Assembly (NCBI GenBank): GCA_964450685.1
Contig: CAYVDN010000022.1
Span: forward strand, 1-52,941
Source of the DNA: JBAOHV01 sp964450685
Lineage (GTDB): Bacteria > Actinomycetota > Acidimicrobiia > Acidimicrobiales > Microtrichaceae
Direction of reading: 5' to 3'
DNA length: 52,941 bases
Shown: piece by piece, positions 1 to 8,959 of the stretch
How positions within the stretch are numbered: position 1 is the first letter of the stretch
How the letters are laid out: each line of letters begins with the position of its first letter
Made by a program: the position numbers and the translations under genes
The notes under the pieces: model-generated
Seen by the model: only the letters and a program-made list of their open reading frames with translations
Databases searched by the model: none
What the model was told of the DNA's origin: nothing

Positions 1-507
1 CCGGTAGTCGGACGCCATCAGCCAGAGTACCTGGAACTCCGTGGCCGTAATCCGCTTGGACATCTCGTCACACAGCGTCGCCGTGTGCGCTCCCTCGCCG
101 GGGCCCGGAACGTGCGCCGCCGGTCTCGGACCCACCTCGCGGCAGGAGACCCGGAAAGAGTCCGCAGCGACGGAAAACACCAGGTCGAAGGCGTCCTGGG
201 TCACCGCGAACTCCGCAGGCGGCGCGCCGTCGGAAGCTGGGGCGAGCTGGATCGGTCTCTGCCCCTCCACCTCGACCACGACTGGGTGCATAGAGCCGAG
301 AGACCGGACCCGCCACAGGCCGGAGCTCCACACGATCTCGGCCCAGATCCGGTGCACATGGGACTTCGGTGACAGCTCCATGAACCGCCCGTCGTAACCC
401 CACCCCTTCACGCCGCCGGTGTCGGCGTTGACACGGCCGAAGCCCAATCTGTCACCTTCGAGCAGCACGACGCGCTGCTCGTTGGCACGAACGTGTAGCT
501 CTCCCAT
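1..507 (-). CDS. FHA-like domain protein with C-terminal winged-helix-like end (partial, cut by left edge)
   Basis: The minus strand is open from an ATG at 507 to the window edge, giving 169 residues with no stop. Residues about 20-90 have the pattern of a forkhead-associated phosphothreonine-binding domain: a Gly-Arg strand (LGFGRVN), a Ser/His-rich loop (LSPKSHVHR), then a W-x-V-x-SLGS-like turn in place of the usual DLGSTNGT. The last visible residues (SKRITATEFQVLWLMASDY) resemble the first helices of a winged helix found behind FHA domains in some actinobacterial regulators. The gene is divergent from a Ser/Thr kinase, so its product may read threonine phosphorylation by that kinase; this is inference. 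The start is chosen as the first ATG, with TAGTCA six bases upstream as a possible -10. The FHA fold assignment is moderate and the C-terminal assignment tentative. Confidence 0.6.
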   Translation of the reverse strand, partial: MGELHVRANEQRVVLLEGDRLGFGRVNADTGGVKGWGYDGRFMELSPKSHVHRIWAEIVWSSGLWRVRSLGSMHPVVVEVEGQRPIQLAPASDGAPPAEFAVTQDAFDLVFSVAADSFRVSCREVGPRPAAHVPGPGEGAHTATLCDEMSKRITATEFQVLWLMASDYR

Positions 508-587
508 GCGGATTGACTAGGCGTCAGGGGGCTGCTCACGCAAGGGGCGGCGCGCCGACCATCGGATCTGGGGCAGCATTTCCCGCC

Positions 588-2372
588 ATGGAGGTTGTGG
601 AGGGGTTGGACGCGTTGCGTCGCATCGGCTCCGGCGGGTTCGCAGATGTCTACGAGGCGCACGAGCGGGCCTTCAGCCGGAACGTTGCAGTGAAGGTGTT
701 CCGCGCGCCCTTGCAGACGGACGATCGCGGGTCGTTCGATCAGGAATCCCAGGCGATGGGCCGACTGTCAGGAATCCGCAACGTAGTGCAGGTCCACCGC
801 AGCGGTGTCACTGACTCCGGACATCCCTACCTGGTCATGGAGCTGATGAGCGGCTCGCTCGAGGACGTGGTGGCGGCCGGACCGATTCCCGTCGACAAGG
901 CATGCACCGCCGGGGCCCTGGTGGGAGACGCTCTGTCCGAGGCGCACACGCGGGGCGTTCTGCACCGCGACCTCAAGCCGGCGAACATCCTCATCGATCG
1001 CTACGGAGAACCAAACCTGTCGGACTTCGGCATCGCCAGCCTCAACGACCTGGCAGCGAGCGTCGACCTGCAGGCGTTCACCGCTGAGCACGCTGCACCG
1101 GAGCTCTTCAGCGAGGCTCGCTCGACGCCGGCTTCTGACGTCTACTCGCTCGCGTCGACGGTGTACACGATGATCGAGGGCCACCCACCCTTCGCACGTG
1201 TCAGTGGCGAGGGCCCGGTCGCCTTCATGACCCGAGTGGGCCGGACACCTTGTCCGCACTCTCAATCGGCGCTGATTGTCGACCCCGAACTCGACTCGCT
1301 TCTCCTGCAGGCTCTCGCGAAGTCGCCTGATGAGCGACCGGCCTTGGACGAGTTCGTCACCGGGCTGAAGCGGTGGGCGGACCCAGGACGACTCGCGTTG
1401 GATTTTCCCGGAGACGCACGCGACCAGCGTGCGATCGAAGGCGAGCGCACTGAGCCACCTCCAGCGTCCACCCCGCAGGCGGAGGTGTCGAAGGGAGCCG
1501 ATCATCGCCGTCGACTGCTTGTCGTCACATCGGTGCTTCTGTTGGGCATCCTCGCAGTAGCGGCGTTCGCGTTCCTCGGATCCGGCGACAGGGACGCCGA
1601 CGCCGACGGAAGTGCAGCCGGGCGCGAGACCCAGGGCGAAGCATCCACGACGACGGCCACGGAAGCGACGACTACACCCTCGGACTCATCCATTCCACGC
1701 CGCAAGGACGGCATCAGCAACGTCGCACCAGCCACCGACCCCGATCTGGCCGACACCTCCGGGATGCTCCGAGCGCGATTGAACGCGTTCGCCGCCTCCT
1801 CGGGGTCGCCCGCCGTTGGTGCCGGACCGATGGACGAGCCGACCGGCGTCGATCTCGGTTTCGGAGCGACCCCTGCCACGTTCGACTATGCGGCGACAAA
1901 CGCGTCCACCACCAATGAGTGCCAGAGGATCTACCTGGACGACATGACGGTCCTCGGTGCCGCCGCGGCGGTCTGGTTCAACGGCGAACAACTCGTGCTG
2001 GTCAACACGGTTCAGATGAGCTCGGAGCAGCAGGCACGTCAGTACTACTGGGCGACCGTGATGTTCCTCGGTTTCCGCGACGACCAATGCGACGGGTGGC
2101 CCGCCAACCAGATCGCTGTGAACCCGGAGCACCTGCAGATCGACCGGGTCGAGTTTCCGATCACCTCGTCACCGGATGATCTGTTCACGACGATCGACGA
2201 CTCACCGAGCGTCGGCGTACTCAAGGCGGGCATCGCCTACCCCGCGGTGTTCCGCTCGGGCGACGTGATAGGGGTCGTGAGCGTGACATGGGCACAGGGC
2301 GCTTCAGCTGCGGGGCCTGAACAGGCAGCGGCGATCGTCGACGAGGTCATCGACGCGTTCGGATCGGAGTGA
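588..2372 (+). CDS. Membrane-anchored serine/threonine protein kinase (PknB-like)
   Basis: Hanks-type eukaryotic-like kinase of 594 residues that should phosphorylate cytosolic Ser/Thr targets. Visible motifs are a Gly loop GSGGFADV (14-21), catalytic Lys in VAVKVF (K36), HRDLKPANIL (126-135) with Asp128 and Asn133, DFG (146-148) and an APE motif (170-172). One transmembrane helix lies at about 309-331, followed by a Thr/Ser/Asp-rich linker and an outer domain of about 200 residues, which I do not recognise; it has no PASTA repeats. All catalytic residues are present, so it should be active. An in-frame TTG at 513 would add 25 residues of low-complexity sequence. ATG 588 is preferred because the kinase domain begins just behind it. 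It is divergent from the FHA-like gene, a common kinase/reader pairing. Confidence 0.9.
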   Translation: MEVVEGLDALRRIGSGGFADVYEAHERAFSRNVAVKVFRAPLQTDDRGSFDQESQAMGRLSGIRNVVQVHRSGVTDSGHPYLVMELMSGSLEDVVAAGPIPVDKACTAGALVGDALSEAHTRGVLHRDLKPANILIDRYGEPNLSDFGIASLNDLAASVDLQAFTAEHAAPELFSEARSTPASDVYSLASTVYTMIEGHPPFARVSGEGPVAFMTRVGRTPCPHSQSALIVDPELDSLLLQALAKSPDERPALDEFVTGLKRWADPGRLALDFPGDARDQRAIEGERTEPPPASTPQAEVSKGADHRRRLLVVTSVLLLGILAVAAFAFLGSGDRDADADGSAAGRETQGEASTTTATEATTTPSDSSIPRRKDGISNVAPATDPDLADTSGMLRARLNAFAASSGSPAVGAGPMDEPTGVDLGFGATPATFDYAATNASTTNECQRIYLDDMTVLGAAAAVWFNGEQLVLVNTVQMSSEQQARQYYWATVMFLGFRDDQCDGWPANQIAVNPEHLQIDRVEFPITSSPDDLFTTIDDSPSVGVLKAGIAYPAVFRSGDVIGVVSVTWAQGASAAGPEQAAAIVDEVIDAFGSE

Positions 2373-2469
2373 GGTAACCCCTTCCCCCCTACCGATCTGA
2401 TTCCCGCCGGATGATCGTGGGAAGGAACCGGCAACAAGGGCCGGAACCCCGACCACATTGGAGGGACCG

Positions 2470-2883
2470 ATGACCACCACAACCGCACAGACACCCGATG
2501 CCGCACCTGCGAAGCACAGGATGCGCAGCCGTTCACGACACGTGGCCGCAGCACTGCTGCTGATCAGCGCCGTTCTGGGTGGCTTCGCGGCGAACGCCAC
2601 GTCGGCCACCGCAGCCACGTCGGGCAGGTGCTACAACTCGAGCGCCACCTGCCGGCCCGTCATGTCGACCAACTGGGTTCCGTGGAACAGTCCCTCGAGC
2701 CAGGGCAGCCAGTACTGGACCATCAAGCAGGGAACGCGTGTCGACATGCGCTGCTGGACCACGGGCGCCTCACGGCTCGGCACCAGCAAGTGGTTCTACG
2801 TGGTCTCGCAGTCCTACCCCTTCACTCGGGGCTACGTGCCGGCCAACGCTGTCGCCAGCCAGATCGCTGTGGGCCACTGCTGA
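2470..2883 (+). CDS. Small secreted SH3-like protein
   Basis: A 137-residue exported protein. A basic stretch (RMRSRSRH) precedes a hydrophobic signal segment at about 23-42, with likely cleavage near the Ala-Thr-rich ATSATAATS region. The mature part has four to five Cys and aromatic strands (STNWVPWNSP, YWTIKQGTRVDMRCW, WFYVVSQSYPF, GYVPANAV) that resemble bacterial SH3-type cell-wall-binding domains, where a turn ending in a G-Y-V-x-A strand is typical. No catalytic motif is visible. The ATG at 2470 follows GGAGGG (2460-2465); the TTG at 2458 would lie before that site and is rejected. It stands alone between the kinase and a strong stem-loop. The wall-binding role is inferred from the fold pattern. 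Confidence 0.7.
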   Translation: MTTTTAQTPDAAPAKHRMRSRSRHVAAALLLISAVLGGFAANATSATAATSGRCYNSSATCRPVMSTNWVPWNSPSSQGSQYWTIKQGTRVDMRCWTTGASRLGTSKWFYVVSQSYPFTRGYVPANAVASQIAVGHC

Positions 2884-2910
2884 CCTGCTGATCGCCTCGA
2901 CCGCTGACCC

Positions 2911-2966
2911 TGTCGACCCCAGCTGTGCATGGTGGGCACCCCCCACATGCACAGTTGGGGTCGACA
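2911..2966. repeat. Long perfect-stem inverted repeat (hairpin)
   Basis: Arms 2911-2931 and 2946-2966 pair over 21 bp with one G/A (G-U) difference. The arms read TGTCGACCCCAGCTGTGCAT on the left and the near-exact complement on the right. A further imperfect G-run/C-run pairing lies inside. There is no T-run after it, so it is not a classic intrinsic terminator, although it could stop transcription from the secreted-protein gene. It could also be one copy of a dispersed palindromic element. No second copy occurs in this window. Confidence 0.75.
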
Positions 2967-3005
2967 CAGCCGCGTCAGAACGAGCGTTGGTGACACACTG
3001 CGTCG

Positions 3006-4223
3006 ATGTCACGTTCATCCCTGCGCCATCTCGTCGCCCCCCTGGCTCTCGTCGCGACGTTCGCTACCGTCACCTCCGCCTGTTCGGGCAGCGATGACGC
3101 GGGCGACACGGCGGATGCCACCACCACGACCGAGGCGACAGGAGTCGACGCCCTGAGGATCAACGAGATCCAGATGATCGGCAGTCACAACAGCTACAAG
3201 GAGAAGCCTCGTCCCGAGGTGAGCAGCGCTCTGCACGCGCTGGCCCCCGACCTGGCTTCGGAGATCGAGTACGGCCACCTCCCCCTCGGCGAGCAGCTCG
3301 AGGACTATGGCGTGCGCCAGTTCGAGCTCGACGTGCTCGCCGATCCCGAGGGTGGGCTGTACTCATCACCCGCGGGCCTGGAGATCCTGGGCATCGACGA
3401 GGCGACCGACCCGGTGATGGATGAGCCCGGCTTCAAGGTTCAACACATCCAGGACATCGACTTCGAGTCCACCTGCCCGACCTTCACGCAGTGCCTTACC
3501 GATATCCAGGAATGGTCGTCGGCGAACCCGGACCACCTTCCCGTGATGGTCATGGTGGAGACGAAGTCCGACACCATCGCCGAAGGGGCCGCAGGACTCG
3601 GCTTCGAGCTGCCTGACCTGGGGGTCGAGTTCGCCGACCCGCCGGAGATGACAGCCGAGCTGTTCGACGACCTCGAAGCCGAGGTGCTGAGCGTGTTCGA
3701 TGAGGGCCAGCTGATCACTCCCGATGACGTGCGTGGCGACTCCGAGACCCTCGAGGCCGCGGTGCTCGAGGATGGCTGGCCGACGATCGGTGAGAGTCGC
3801 GGCAAGGTCATGTTCGCCCTGGTCGACACCGGGGCCAGCAAGGACGTCTACACGGCTGACGCCCCTTCGCTCGAGGGCAAGCTGTTTTTCACCTCGGGCA
3901 CGCCCGGCGAACCCGACGCCGCCTTCGTGCGAGTCGACGACCCGGTCGAGGGCAGCGAGGACCTGCAGCGCTTCGCCGAGGCCGGCTACCTGATCCGTTC
4001 GCGCACCGACTCGCCGGGAGTGCATGCGCCGAACAACGACACGACCTGGCGCGACGCGGCGATGGCCAGCGGAGCGAACTACCTGTCGACCGACTACTAC
4101 CGGGTCGACGAGACGCTCGGGACCGGGTACCTGGTCGAGCTTCCCGGAGGTGTGGTCGCCCGCTGCAACCCGGTGTCGGCACCGCCGTCGTGCAGCGAGC
4201 TGTCTTTCGCAAGCGAACGATAG
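3006..4223 (+). CDS. Secreted lipoprotein, Ca2+-dependent phosphoinositide phospholipase C-like
   Basis: A 405-residue lipoprotein: N-terminal hydrophobic segment and lipobox ending at Cys26 (TVTSAC), followed by an Asp/Thr-rich linker. The enzyme core has the opening of the PI-PLC-C1-like phosphodiesterase family: EIQMIGSHNSYK with catalytic His61, then a QFELDVLADPEGG strand carrying acidic metal ligands. An FKVQHIQDIDFES segment bears the second His candidate, and PVMVMVETK is a later strand. The barrel runs to near the C-terminus. Substrate is unknown; phosphoinositides or other phosphodiesters are possible. The ATG has no Shine-Dalgarno sequence but has CACACT six bases upstream, suggesting a leaderless start. 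Confidence 0.8.
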   Translation: MSRSSLRHLVAPLALVATFATVTSACSGSDDAGDTADATTTTEATGVDALRINEIQMIGSHNSYKEKPRPEVSSALHALAPDLASEIEYGHLPLGEQLEDYGVRQFELDVLADPEGGLYSSPAGLEILGIDEATDPVMDEPGFKVQHIQDIDFESTCPTFTQCLTDIQEWSSANPDHLPVMVMVETKSDTIAEGAAGLGFELPDLGVEFADPPEMTAELFDDLEAEVLSVFDEGQLITPDDVRGDSETLEAAVLEDGWPTIGESRGKVMFALVDTGASKDVYTADAPSLEGKLFFTSGTPGEPDAAFVRVDDPVEGSEDLQRFAEAGYLIRSRTDSPGVHAPNNDTTWRDAAMASGANYLSTDYYRVDETLGTGYLVELPGGVVARCNPVSAPPSCSELSFASER

Positions 4224-4247
4224 GACGGCTGTGCTGAAGTTGGGGGC

Positions 4248-4754
4248 ATGGACGTCTCCGAGGTTCTGCTCGAGCTGTACGGCCGGATCCCCCCGCTGGT
4301 CTCCTCCACGGTCGACGGGCTGACAGCGGAGGAGCTGGCCCGTTCACCGGAGCCGGGAGCGAACACGATCGGCTGGTTGACCTGGCACCTGACACGGGTG
4401 CAGGACGAACACGTCGCGGAACTGATCGAGGCGGACCAGATCTGGATCTGCGGCGACTGGGCTGGCGGGTTCGGCGTCGACCCAGATCCCGCCAACACCG
4501 GTTACGGACACGATCGCAGCGAGATGGAGGCGATCCGTCCAGTCGGACCGGAGGTGATCGTCTCGTACCTCGAAGCGGTCGACCGCCGGACACGGTCGAT
4601 GCTGGCGTCGCTCGACCCGACGGCACTGGAGCGGATAGTCGACCGTCGCTGGGACCCACCGGTGACCCTGGGCGTGAGACTCATCAGCATCGCGGATGAC
4701 TCGTTGCAACACGTCGGCCAGGCCGGCTATGTGCGGGGTCTGCTCGGTCACTGA
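4248..4754 (+). CDS. DinB-superfamily protein (DUF664 / mycothiol-transferase-like)
   Basis: A 168-residue soluble helical protein. It has the DinB/DUF664 pattern: the first helix ends in IGWLTWHLTRVQDEH, containing the first His ligand. A long middle section follows (ADQIWICGDW...GYGHDR), and the last helix carries a second His in DDSLQHVGQAGYVRG. The three-helix His site normally binds Zn or Ni and, in actinobacteria, activates mycothiol for transfer or detoxification. It is a standalone gene 25 bp behind the phospholipase-like gene, with GAAGTT and then GGGGGC just before the ATG. The actual substrate is unknown. Confidence 0.8.
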   Translation: MDVSEVLLELYGRIPPLVSSTVDGLTAEELARSPEPGANTIGWLTWHLTRVQDEHVAELIEADQIWICGDWAGGFGVDPDPANTGYGHDRSEMEAIRPVGPEVIVSYLEAVDRRTRSMLASLDPTALERIVDRRWDPPVTLGVRLISIADDSLQHVGQAGYVRGLLGH

Positions 4755-4861
4755 TCGCACGACCAGCAGGATTCAGGGGCGGGTGTTTCGCAGCGCAGAT
4801 TTTCGGCGCGCCACCACTCCTCTCTCGCTACGATCCGACCCGGGGCAGAGGGAGAAACGTC

Positions 4862-6472
4862 ATGGGTTCACGTCCTGTCCGTTCCCGGAGCTACCCGCCG
4901 CCAGGACGCTCATCGCGTGGCCCAGCTCGCCCGCCGATGCTGGCCACGGCGGCGGTCGCTCTGATCGCAACGATCGCTGCGGGTGGCTGCAGTGACAACA
5001 CCATTGGTGACGACACGACCACCACAGCGTCGACCTCGACAACTTCTGTTCCAGCGGTCACGGCGGGCACGTTCACGGAGAACGTGTGCGCACCGGACGT
5101 CGTCGCCACCCCACCTGCAACGGTGAGCTGCGGGTCGCTCGAGGTTCCCGAGAACCACTCCGACCCGGACGGTGCCACCGTGACTCTGTCCGTGGCGATC
5201 ATCGAGCCCGAAGGCGGCGCTACCACACCCGACCCGGTGCTGTTCCTGTCCGGCGGTCCGGGTCAGGACGGAGTCACATCAGCTGAGCAGCTGTCCGCGC
5301 TCCCGGCGGCGCGCACACACCGCGTGATCATCGTCAGCCAGCGCGGCACGACGCCGGCCGAACCGTCTTTCGACTGCCCCGAGGTGGAAGTAGTCCAGGT
5401 CGAGGCAATGGACGAGGACCTTGGGGACGCCACCACGGCGGCCACTCGGGAAGCCCTCGGGCAGTGCTTCGAGCGGGCCACCGCCGACGACCCCGACCTG
5501 ACCACCTACGACTCAGCGACCGCGGCCGACGACCTCGAGGCAGCACGACTTGCCTTGGGTGTCGATGAGTGGAACCTGTACGGGATCTCCTACGGGACAC
5601 GTCTTGGACTGGAGGTGTTGCGCAGGCATCCCGACTCTGTGCGCAGCGCGGTGCTCGACTCGGTTTACCCGCCCGACGTGGATGCCTACACGACGCTGGT
5701 GCCTGGCGCGGAACGCGCCTTCGAGGAGCTGGAGTCGGCATGCGAGTCGGATCCCGCGTGCGCTGCCGCGTATCCCGATCTCGTCGATCGGGTCGCCGCC
5801 CTGTACGACACTCTCGAGGCCGACCCCGTTGATGCGACGACTGTCCACCCCGAGACCGGCGAGCCGCTCGTCGTGCGCTGGGACGGAGATCGGATGGTCC
5901 AGGCGGCCTTCCTGGGCTTGTACAGCGCAGCGATAATCCCTCTCCTGCCGTCACTGCTCGGACAGTTCGAACAAGGGAACTTCGACCTGGCTACCGGCTA
6001 CTACGTCGACTACGTACTCAGCATGGGCCAGGGCACGGCCGAAGGCCTGTATCAGGCGGTGGAGTGCAGGGAGCGGGCACCCTTCTCCGACAGGGCCGAA
6101 CTGGAGCGCCAGGCCGACGAGGAGCCGGCGTGGTTGTTGTCTGCTGCGTCGACCGAGGCATCGATCGAGGACTGTGACGTCTGGAAGGCTCCGCCAGCAG
6201 GTGAGGAAGTGACCGAACCCGTGACGAGCGAGGTACCCACTCTCGTGCTGGCGGGCCGCTTCGACCCGATCACCCCACCCGAGTGGGGTCGCCGTGCCGC
6301 CGACGGTCTGTCGAACTCGTTCTACCGCGAGTTCCCGGGAGCCGGTCACTCGGTCAGCACAGAGGATTGCGCCGGCGAGGTCGTCGCCGCCTTCCTCAAC
6401 GACCCCTCGGTGGAGCCGGCGCCCGCGTGCGTGGATGGGCTGGGCGATCCGGTCTGGGTCCTGCCGGGCTGA
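4862..6472 (+). CDS. Secreted alpha/beta hydrolase, TAP-like (tripeptidyl aminopeptidase family S33)
   Basis: A 536-residue exported peptidase/hydrolase of the SlpD/SlpE type. The N-terminus has a basic stretch, a hydrophobic segment at about 26-41 and a lipobox Cys43 (AAGGC). The alpha/beta-hydrolase core shows an oxyanion HG-like FLSGGPGQ loop, SQRGTTP, nucleophile Ser243 in GISYG, Asp468 in AGRFDPITPP and His496 in GAGHSVS, so the triad is complete. The C-terminal TAP-like segment is present. It should cleave small peptides or esters outside the membrane. AGGGAG lies before the ATG and TACGAT about 30 bp upstream may be a -10. Transcribed alone. Confidence 0.9.
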   Translation: MGSRPVRSRSYPPPGRSSRGPARPPMLATAAVALIATIAAGGCSDNTIGDDTTTTASTSTTSVPAVTAGTFTENVCAPDVVATPPATVSCGSLEVPENHSDPDGATVTLSVAIIEPEGGATTPDPVLFLSGGPGQDGVTSAEQLSALPAARTHRVIIVSQRGTTPAEPSFDCPEVEVVQVEAMDEDLGDATTAATREALGQCFERATADDPDLTTYDSATAADDLEAARLALGVDEWNLYGISYGTRLGLEVLRRHPDSVRSAVLDSVYPPDVDAYTTLVPGAERAFEELESACESDPACAAAYPDLVDRVAALYDTLEADPVDATTVHPETGEPLVVRWDGDRMVQAAFLGLYSAAIIPLLPSLLGQFEQGNFDLATGYYVDYVLSMGQGTAEGLYQAVECRERAPFSDRAELERQADEEPAWLLSAASTEASIEDCDVWKAPPAGEEVTEPVTSEVPTLVLAGRFDPITPPEWGRRAADGLSNSFYREFPGAGHSVSTEDCAGEVVAAFLNDPSVEPAPACVDGLGDPVWVLPG

Positions 6473-6592
6473 CCCGCTCCGACGACTGTCGGCCACCGGC
6501 GGCGTCTTCAGCCAGCTTCTGAATCATCGGTGGACCCGTCTACTTGCACCACCTAAGATCCCCTCAACAAGGAGTTGTCGGAGGGGGAAACC

Positions 6593-8137
6593 ATGGATCC
6601 AGCAGTCGCGCGCATTCGGCGCGCTGGTCGTCGGCGTTCGCTGGTGGTCGCGTTCGCCGCCGTTGTGAGCCTCTCGCTGCTGTCGACGGCTTGCGCCCCC
6701 GATCCCGGGAACGGCTCGCCGGGCGACCCGGGACCTGGCAACACATCGCTGCCCGCGCCGACGTCCCGTCACGGTGATGACTCGGTCGAGCTCACCTGGA
6801 TCATCGAGGGCCCCCCAGGGGCGACCTACGAGTGGGAATGGCGACGCAGTGGAGTCACCACCTGGTCGACTGCCACGACGACCGTGCCTCAACTGGTGGT
6901 TTCGACCGACTTGACCCCACGGGCATTCCATTGGGCCAGGGTCCGCCACGTCGCCACGGACGGCACAACCAGTGAATGGTCGAGCGGCGCCAAGTTCTTC
7001 TTCGCCGACCTGACTCTCCCGGTCGTGCGAATCGACACAGCCGGCGGGGCGCCGATAGTCGACAAGGAGAACTACCTCGACGCGACGCTGACCATCGACC
7101 CCAACGGATCGGGTGACGCAGCCTACGCAGGCACTACCAGGATCCGAGGCCGGGGCAACTCGACTTGGGGCGCGGCCAAGAAGCCCTACCGCATGAAGCT
7201 CACCAGCGCGGCCAGCCTGCTGGGCATGCCGGCCGAGCGCGACTGGGTCCTGTTGGCGAACGCCTTCGATCCGAGCCATCTGCGCAACCAGGTCGCTTTC
7301 GATCTCAGCCGTCGGACCGGGCTCGCGTGGACCCCCGACACCCGCTACGTCGAGGTTGTGCTCAACGGCAGCTACGACGGGATCTACATGCTCGGATCAC
7401 AGGTGGAGGTGGGACCCAACCGCGTCAACGTCACTGAGATGGACGAGGACGACATCGCGGGCGAGGAGCTGACCGGCGGCTACCTGCTCGAGTTCGACTT
7501 CCGCCTGAACCTCGCCGAGGACCCTGGATTCGTGTCGTCCGACGGAGTCCAGGCCGAGATCAAGGACCCTGATCCGCCGACTCCCGAGCAGCTCAGCTAC
7601 ATCACCGGGTACTTCAACTCGTTCGAGGCCGCGGTGCGCAGTTCGTCCTACAGGGACCCGAACATCGGATATCGGGCCTACCTCGACTTGGAAGCCTTCA
7701 TCGACTGGTATCTCATCGTCGAGATGGCCAAGCAGCAGGACGGCATGTGGTCCAGCACCTTCGTCTCCAAGCCCCGCAGCGGCAAGCTCACGTTTGGCCC
7801 CGTTTGGGACTTCGACCTGTCGATGGGAGCGGTCAACCACCTGACTCCCGGGTGGCCACCGGAGGGTTGGTGGATCAACCTTCCCCTCACCGGCAGGTGG
7901 CTCCCGAGGATCCTCGGCGACCCCGACACCAGGGCTCAGACTCGTCAGCGCTGGGACACTCTGCAACCGGCGTTCCAGGAAGTCGTCGACGCAATTCCGA
8001 CGACCGCCGCAGCGATCGATACTGCACGACGGACCGACGCTGCCCGATGGGGCGTGGCGGTAGGACCGGAGGACACCGACGCGAGCCTCGAGCGATGGCT
8101 CGACAACCGGATCAGCTGGATCGACAGCCACATCTGA
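6593..8137 (+). CDS. CotH-like atypical kinase, secreted lipoprotein
   Basis: A 514-residue lipoprotein with lipobox Cys34 (LLSTAC). Residues about 60-135 form a beta-rich, fibronectin-like domain (ELTWIIEGPP... HWARVRHVATDG). The rest matches the CotH kinase family: RIRGRGNSTW (183-192) and KKPYRMKL act as the nucleotide loop, followed by YDGIYMLGSQVE, YLLEFDF and the metal-binding WDFDLSMG (405-412). CotH in Bacillus spores is a protein kinase; in non-spore-formers the secreted homologues have unknown targets. GGAGGGGG sits just before the ATG, so the TTG at 6575 is not used. TAAGAT at about 6554 could be a -10. Confidence 0.85.
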   Translation: MDPAVARIRRAGRRRSLVVAFAAVVSLSLLSTACAPDPGNGSPGDPGPGNTSLPAPTSRHGDDSVELTWIIEGPPGATYEWEWRRSGVTTWSTATTTVPQLVVSTDLTPRAFHWARVRHVATDGTTSEWSSGAKFFFADLTLPVVRIDTAGGAPIVDKENYLDATLTIDPNGSGDAAYAGTTRIRGRGNSTWGAAKKPYRMKLTSAASLLGMPAERDWVLLANAFDPSHLRNQVAFDLSRRTGLAWTPDTRYVEVVLNGSYDGIYMLGSQVEVGPNRVNVTEMDEDDIAGEELTGGYLLEFDFRLNLAEDPGFVSSDGVQAEIKDPDPPTPEQLSYITGYFNSFEAAVRSSSYRDPNIGYRAYLDLEAFIDWYLIVEMAKQQDGMWSSTFVSKPRSGKLTFGPVWDFDLSMGAVNHLTPGWPPEGWWINLPLTGRWLPRILGDPDTRAQTRQRWDTLQPAFQEVVDAIPTTAAAIDTARRTDAARWGVAVGPEDTDASLERWLDNRISWIDSHI

Positions 8138-8164
8138 GCGGGCGTCGAGCCACTCCAAGCCTGC

Positions 8165-8833
8165 TCAGAACTCGGGGATCGAAGGGGCAGAGGGACTGCC
8201 GGGGTCGTTGGCCGGATCGCCGGCAGCCAATGTCCCCTCGAACCACGGGTCCAGTTTCCAGTCGGGCACCGGGGGTTCCGATTCGCCGGTAGGCACGAAC
8301 GGGCTGCGGTCCACCCGTCGGCGTGGGTGGACGTAGCGCCGGCAGTTGGGGAAAGCGGCACTCGCTCTCACCCTCACCACAGCCTGCGCGCCGGGGAACT
8401 CCTCGAGTAGCGGGTCGTCGAGCACGACCGAGGCAGTCCCGTTGACACGCAGTCTCGTTCCACGCTCGAAGTCGATGAAGAGCATCCCGACCGCCGGGCT
8501 CACCAACATGTTGCCCAGGCTCAGGAACATCCCGTTCCCGTCGTAGCTCGGAAAGGCGAGGGTGTGCTCATCGAGCACTCGGACGAACCCGGGGTCACCT
8601 GCCTTGTGCGAGCACTGCGGCTGGCCTAACTGGTCGACCGTTGCCAGGAAGAAGGAGTCGGCCGCCTCGATGAAGCTCCGGTAACCGCTCAGGTCATCCG
8701 ACGCGACCTGCCCGAGCCGATCGGCAAGCCGACGCGTGTCGAAGCGGTCCTGCAGCTCGCGATGGCCCTCGCCGTACCTCAGCGCGCCAGACCCGACAGC
8801 ACCTTCGTCGCGGTCATCTGCATCGTCAGCCAT
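8165..8833 (-). CDS. Pyridoxamine 5'-phosphate oxidase-family flavin/heme-binding protein
   Basis: A 222-residue soluble split-barrel protein. The core SFIEAADSFFLATVDQLGQPQCSHKAGDPG is the usual opening strand pair, followed by FPSYDGNGMFLSLGNM and VGMLFIDFERGTRLRVNG, typical of PNPOx-like FMN-binding proteins used in general redox or peroxide handling. The C-terminal tail is Pro-rich (TGESEPPVPDWKLDPWFEG). The ATG at 8833 follows GGGGGTGCGGTG; an in-frame TTG at 8878 would add 15 residues and is not supported. It is convergent with the CotH-like gene and transcribed alone. True PNPOx activity in vitamin B6 synthesis is unlikely from this divergent sequence. Confidence 0.8.
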   Translation of the reverse strand: MADDADDRDEGAVGSGALRYGEGHRELQDRFDTRRLADRLGQVASDDLSGYRSFIEAADSFFLATVDQLGQPQCSHKAGDPGFVRVLDEHTLAFPSYDGNGMFLSLGNMLVSPAVGMLFIDFERGTRLRVNGTASVVLDDPLLEEFPGAQAVVRVRASAAFPNCRRYVHPRRRVDRSPFVPTGESEPPVPDWKLDPWFEGTLAAGDPANDPGSPSAPSIPEF

Positions 8834-8925
8834 CACCGCACCCCCGATCAGCCCGCGACGGACACCCGCGGCGGGCAACCCGCTGATGATCGCGCTGATG
8901 GCCGCGCCGAGTGCGGACTTTCCGG

Positions 8926-8953
8926 TTGATCGATCGGTGAAACGAAGTACCTT
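8926..8953 (+). promoter_or_regulatory. Promoter of pentapeptide-repeat lipoprotein (leaderless)
   Basis: TTGATC (8926-8931), a 16-bp spacer and TACCTT (8948-8953) match a sigma70-type promoter. The ATG at 8960 lies six bases after the -10, so transcription would begin at or next to the start codon. Confidence 0.55.
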
Positions 8954-8959
8954 GGCCTG

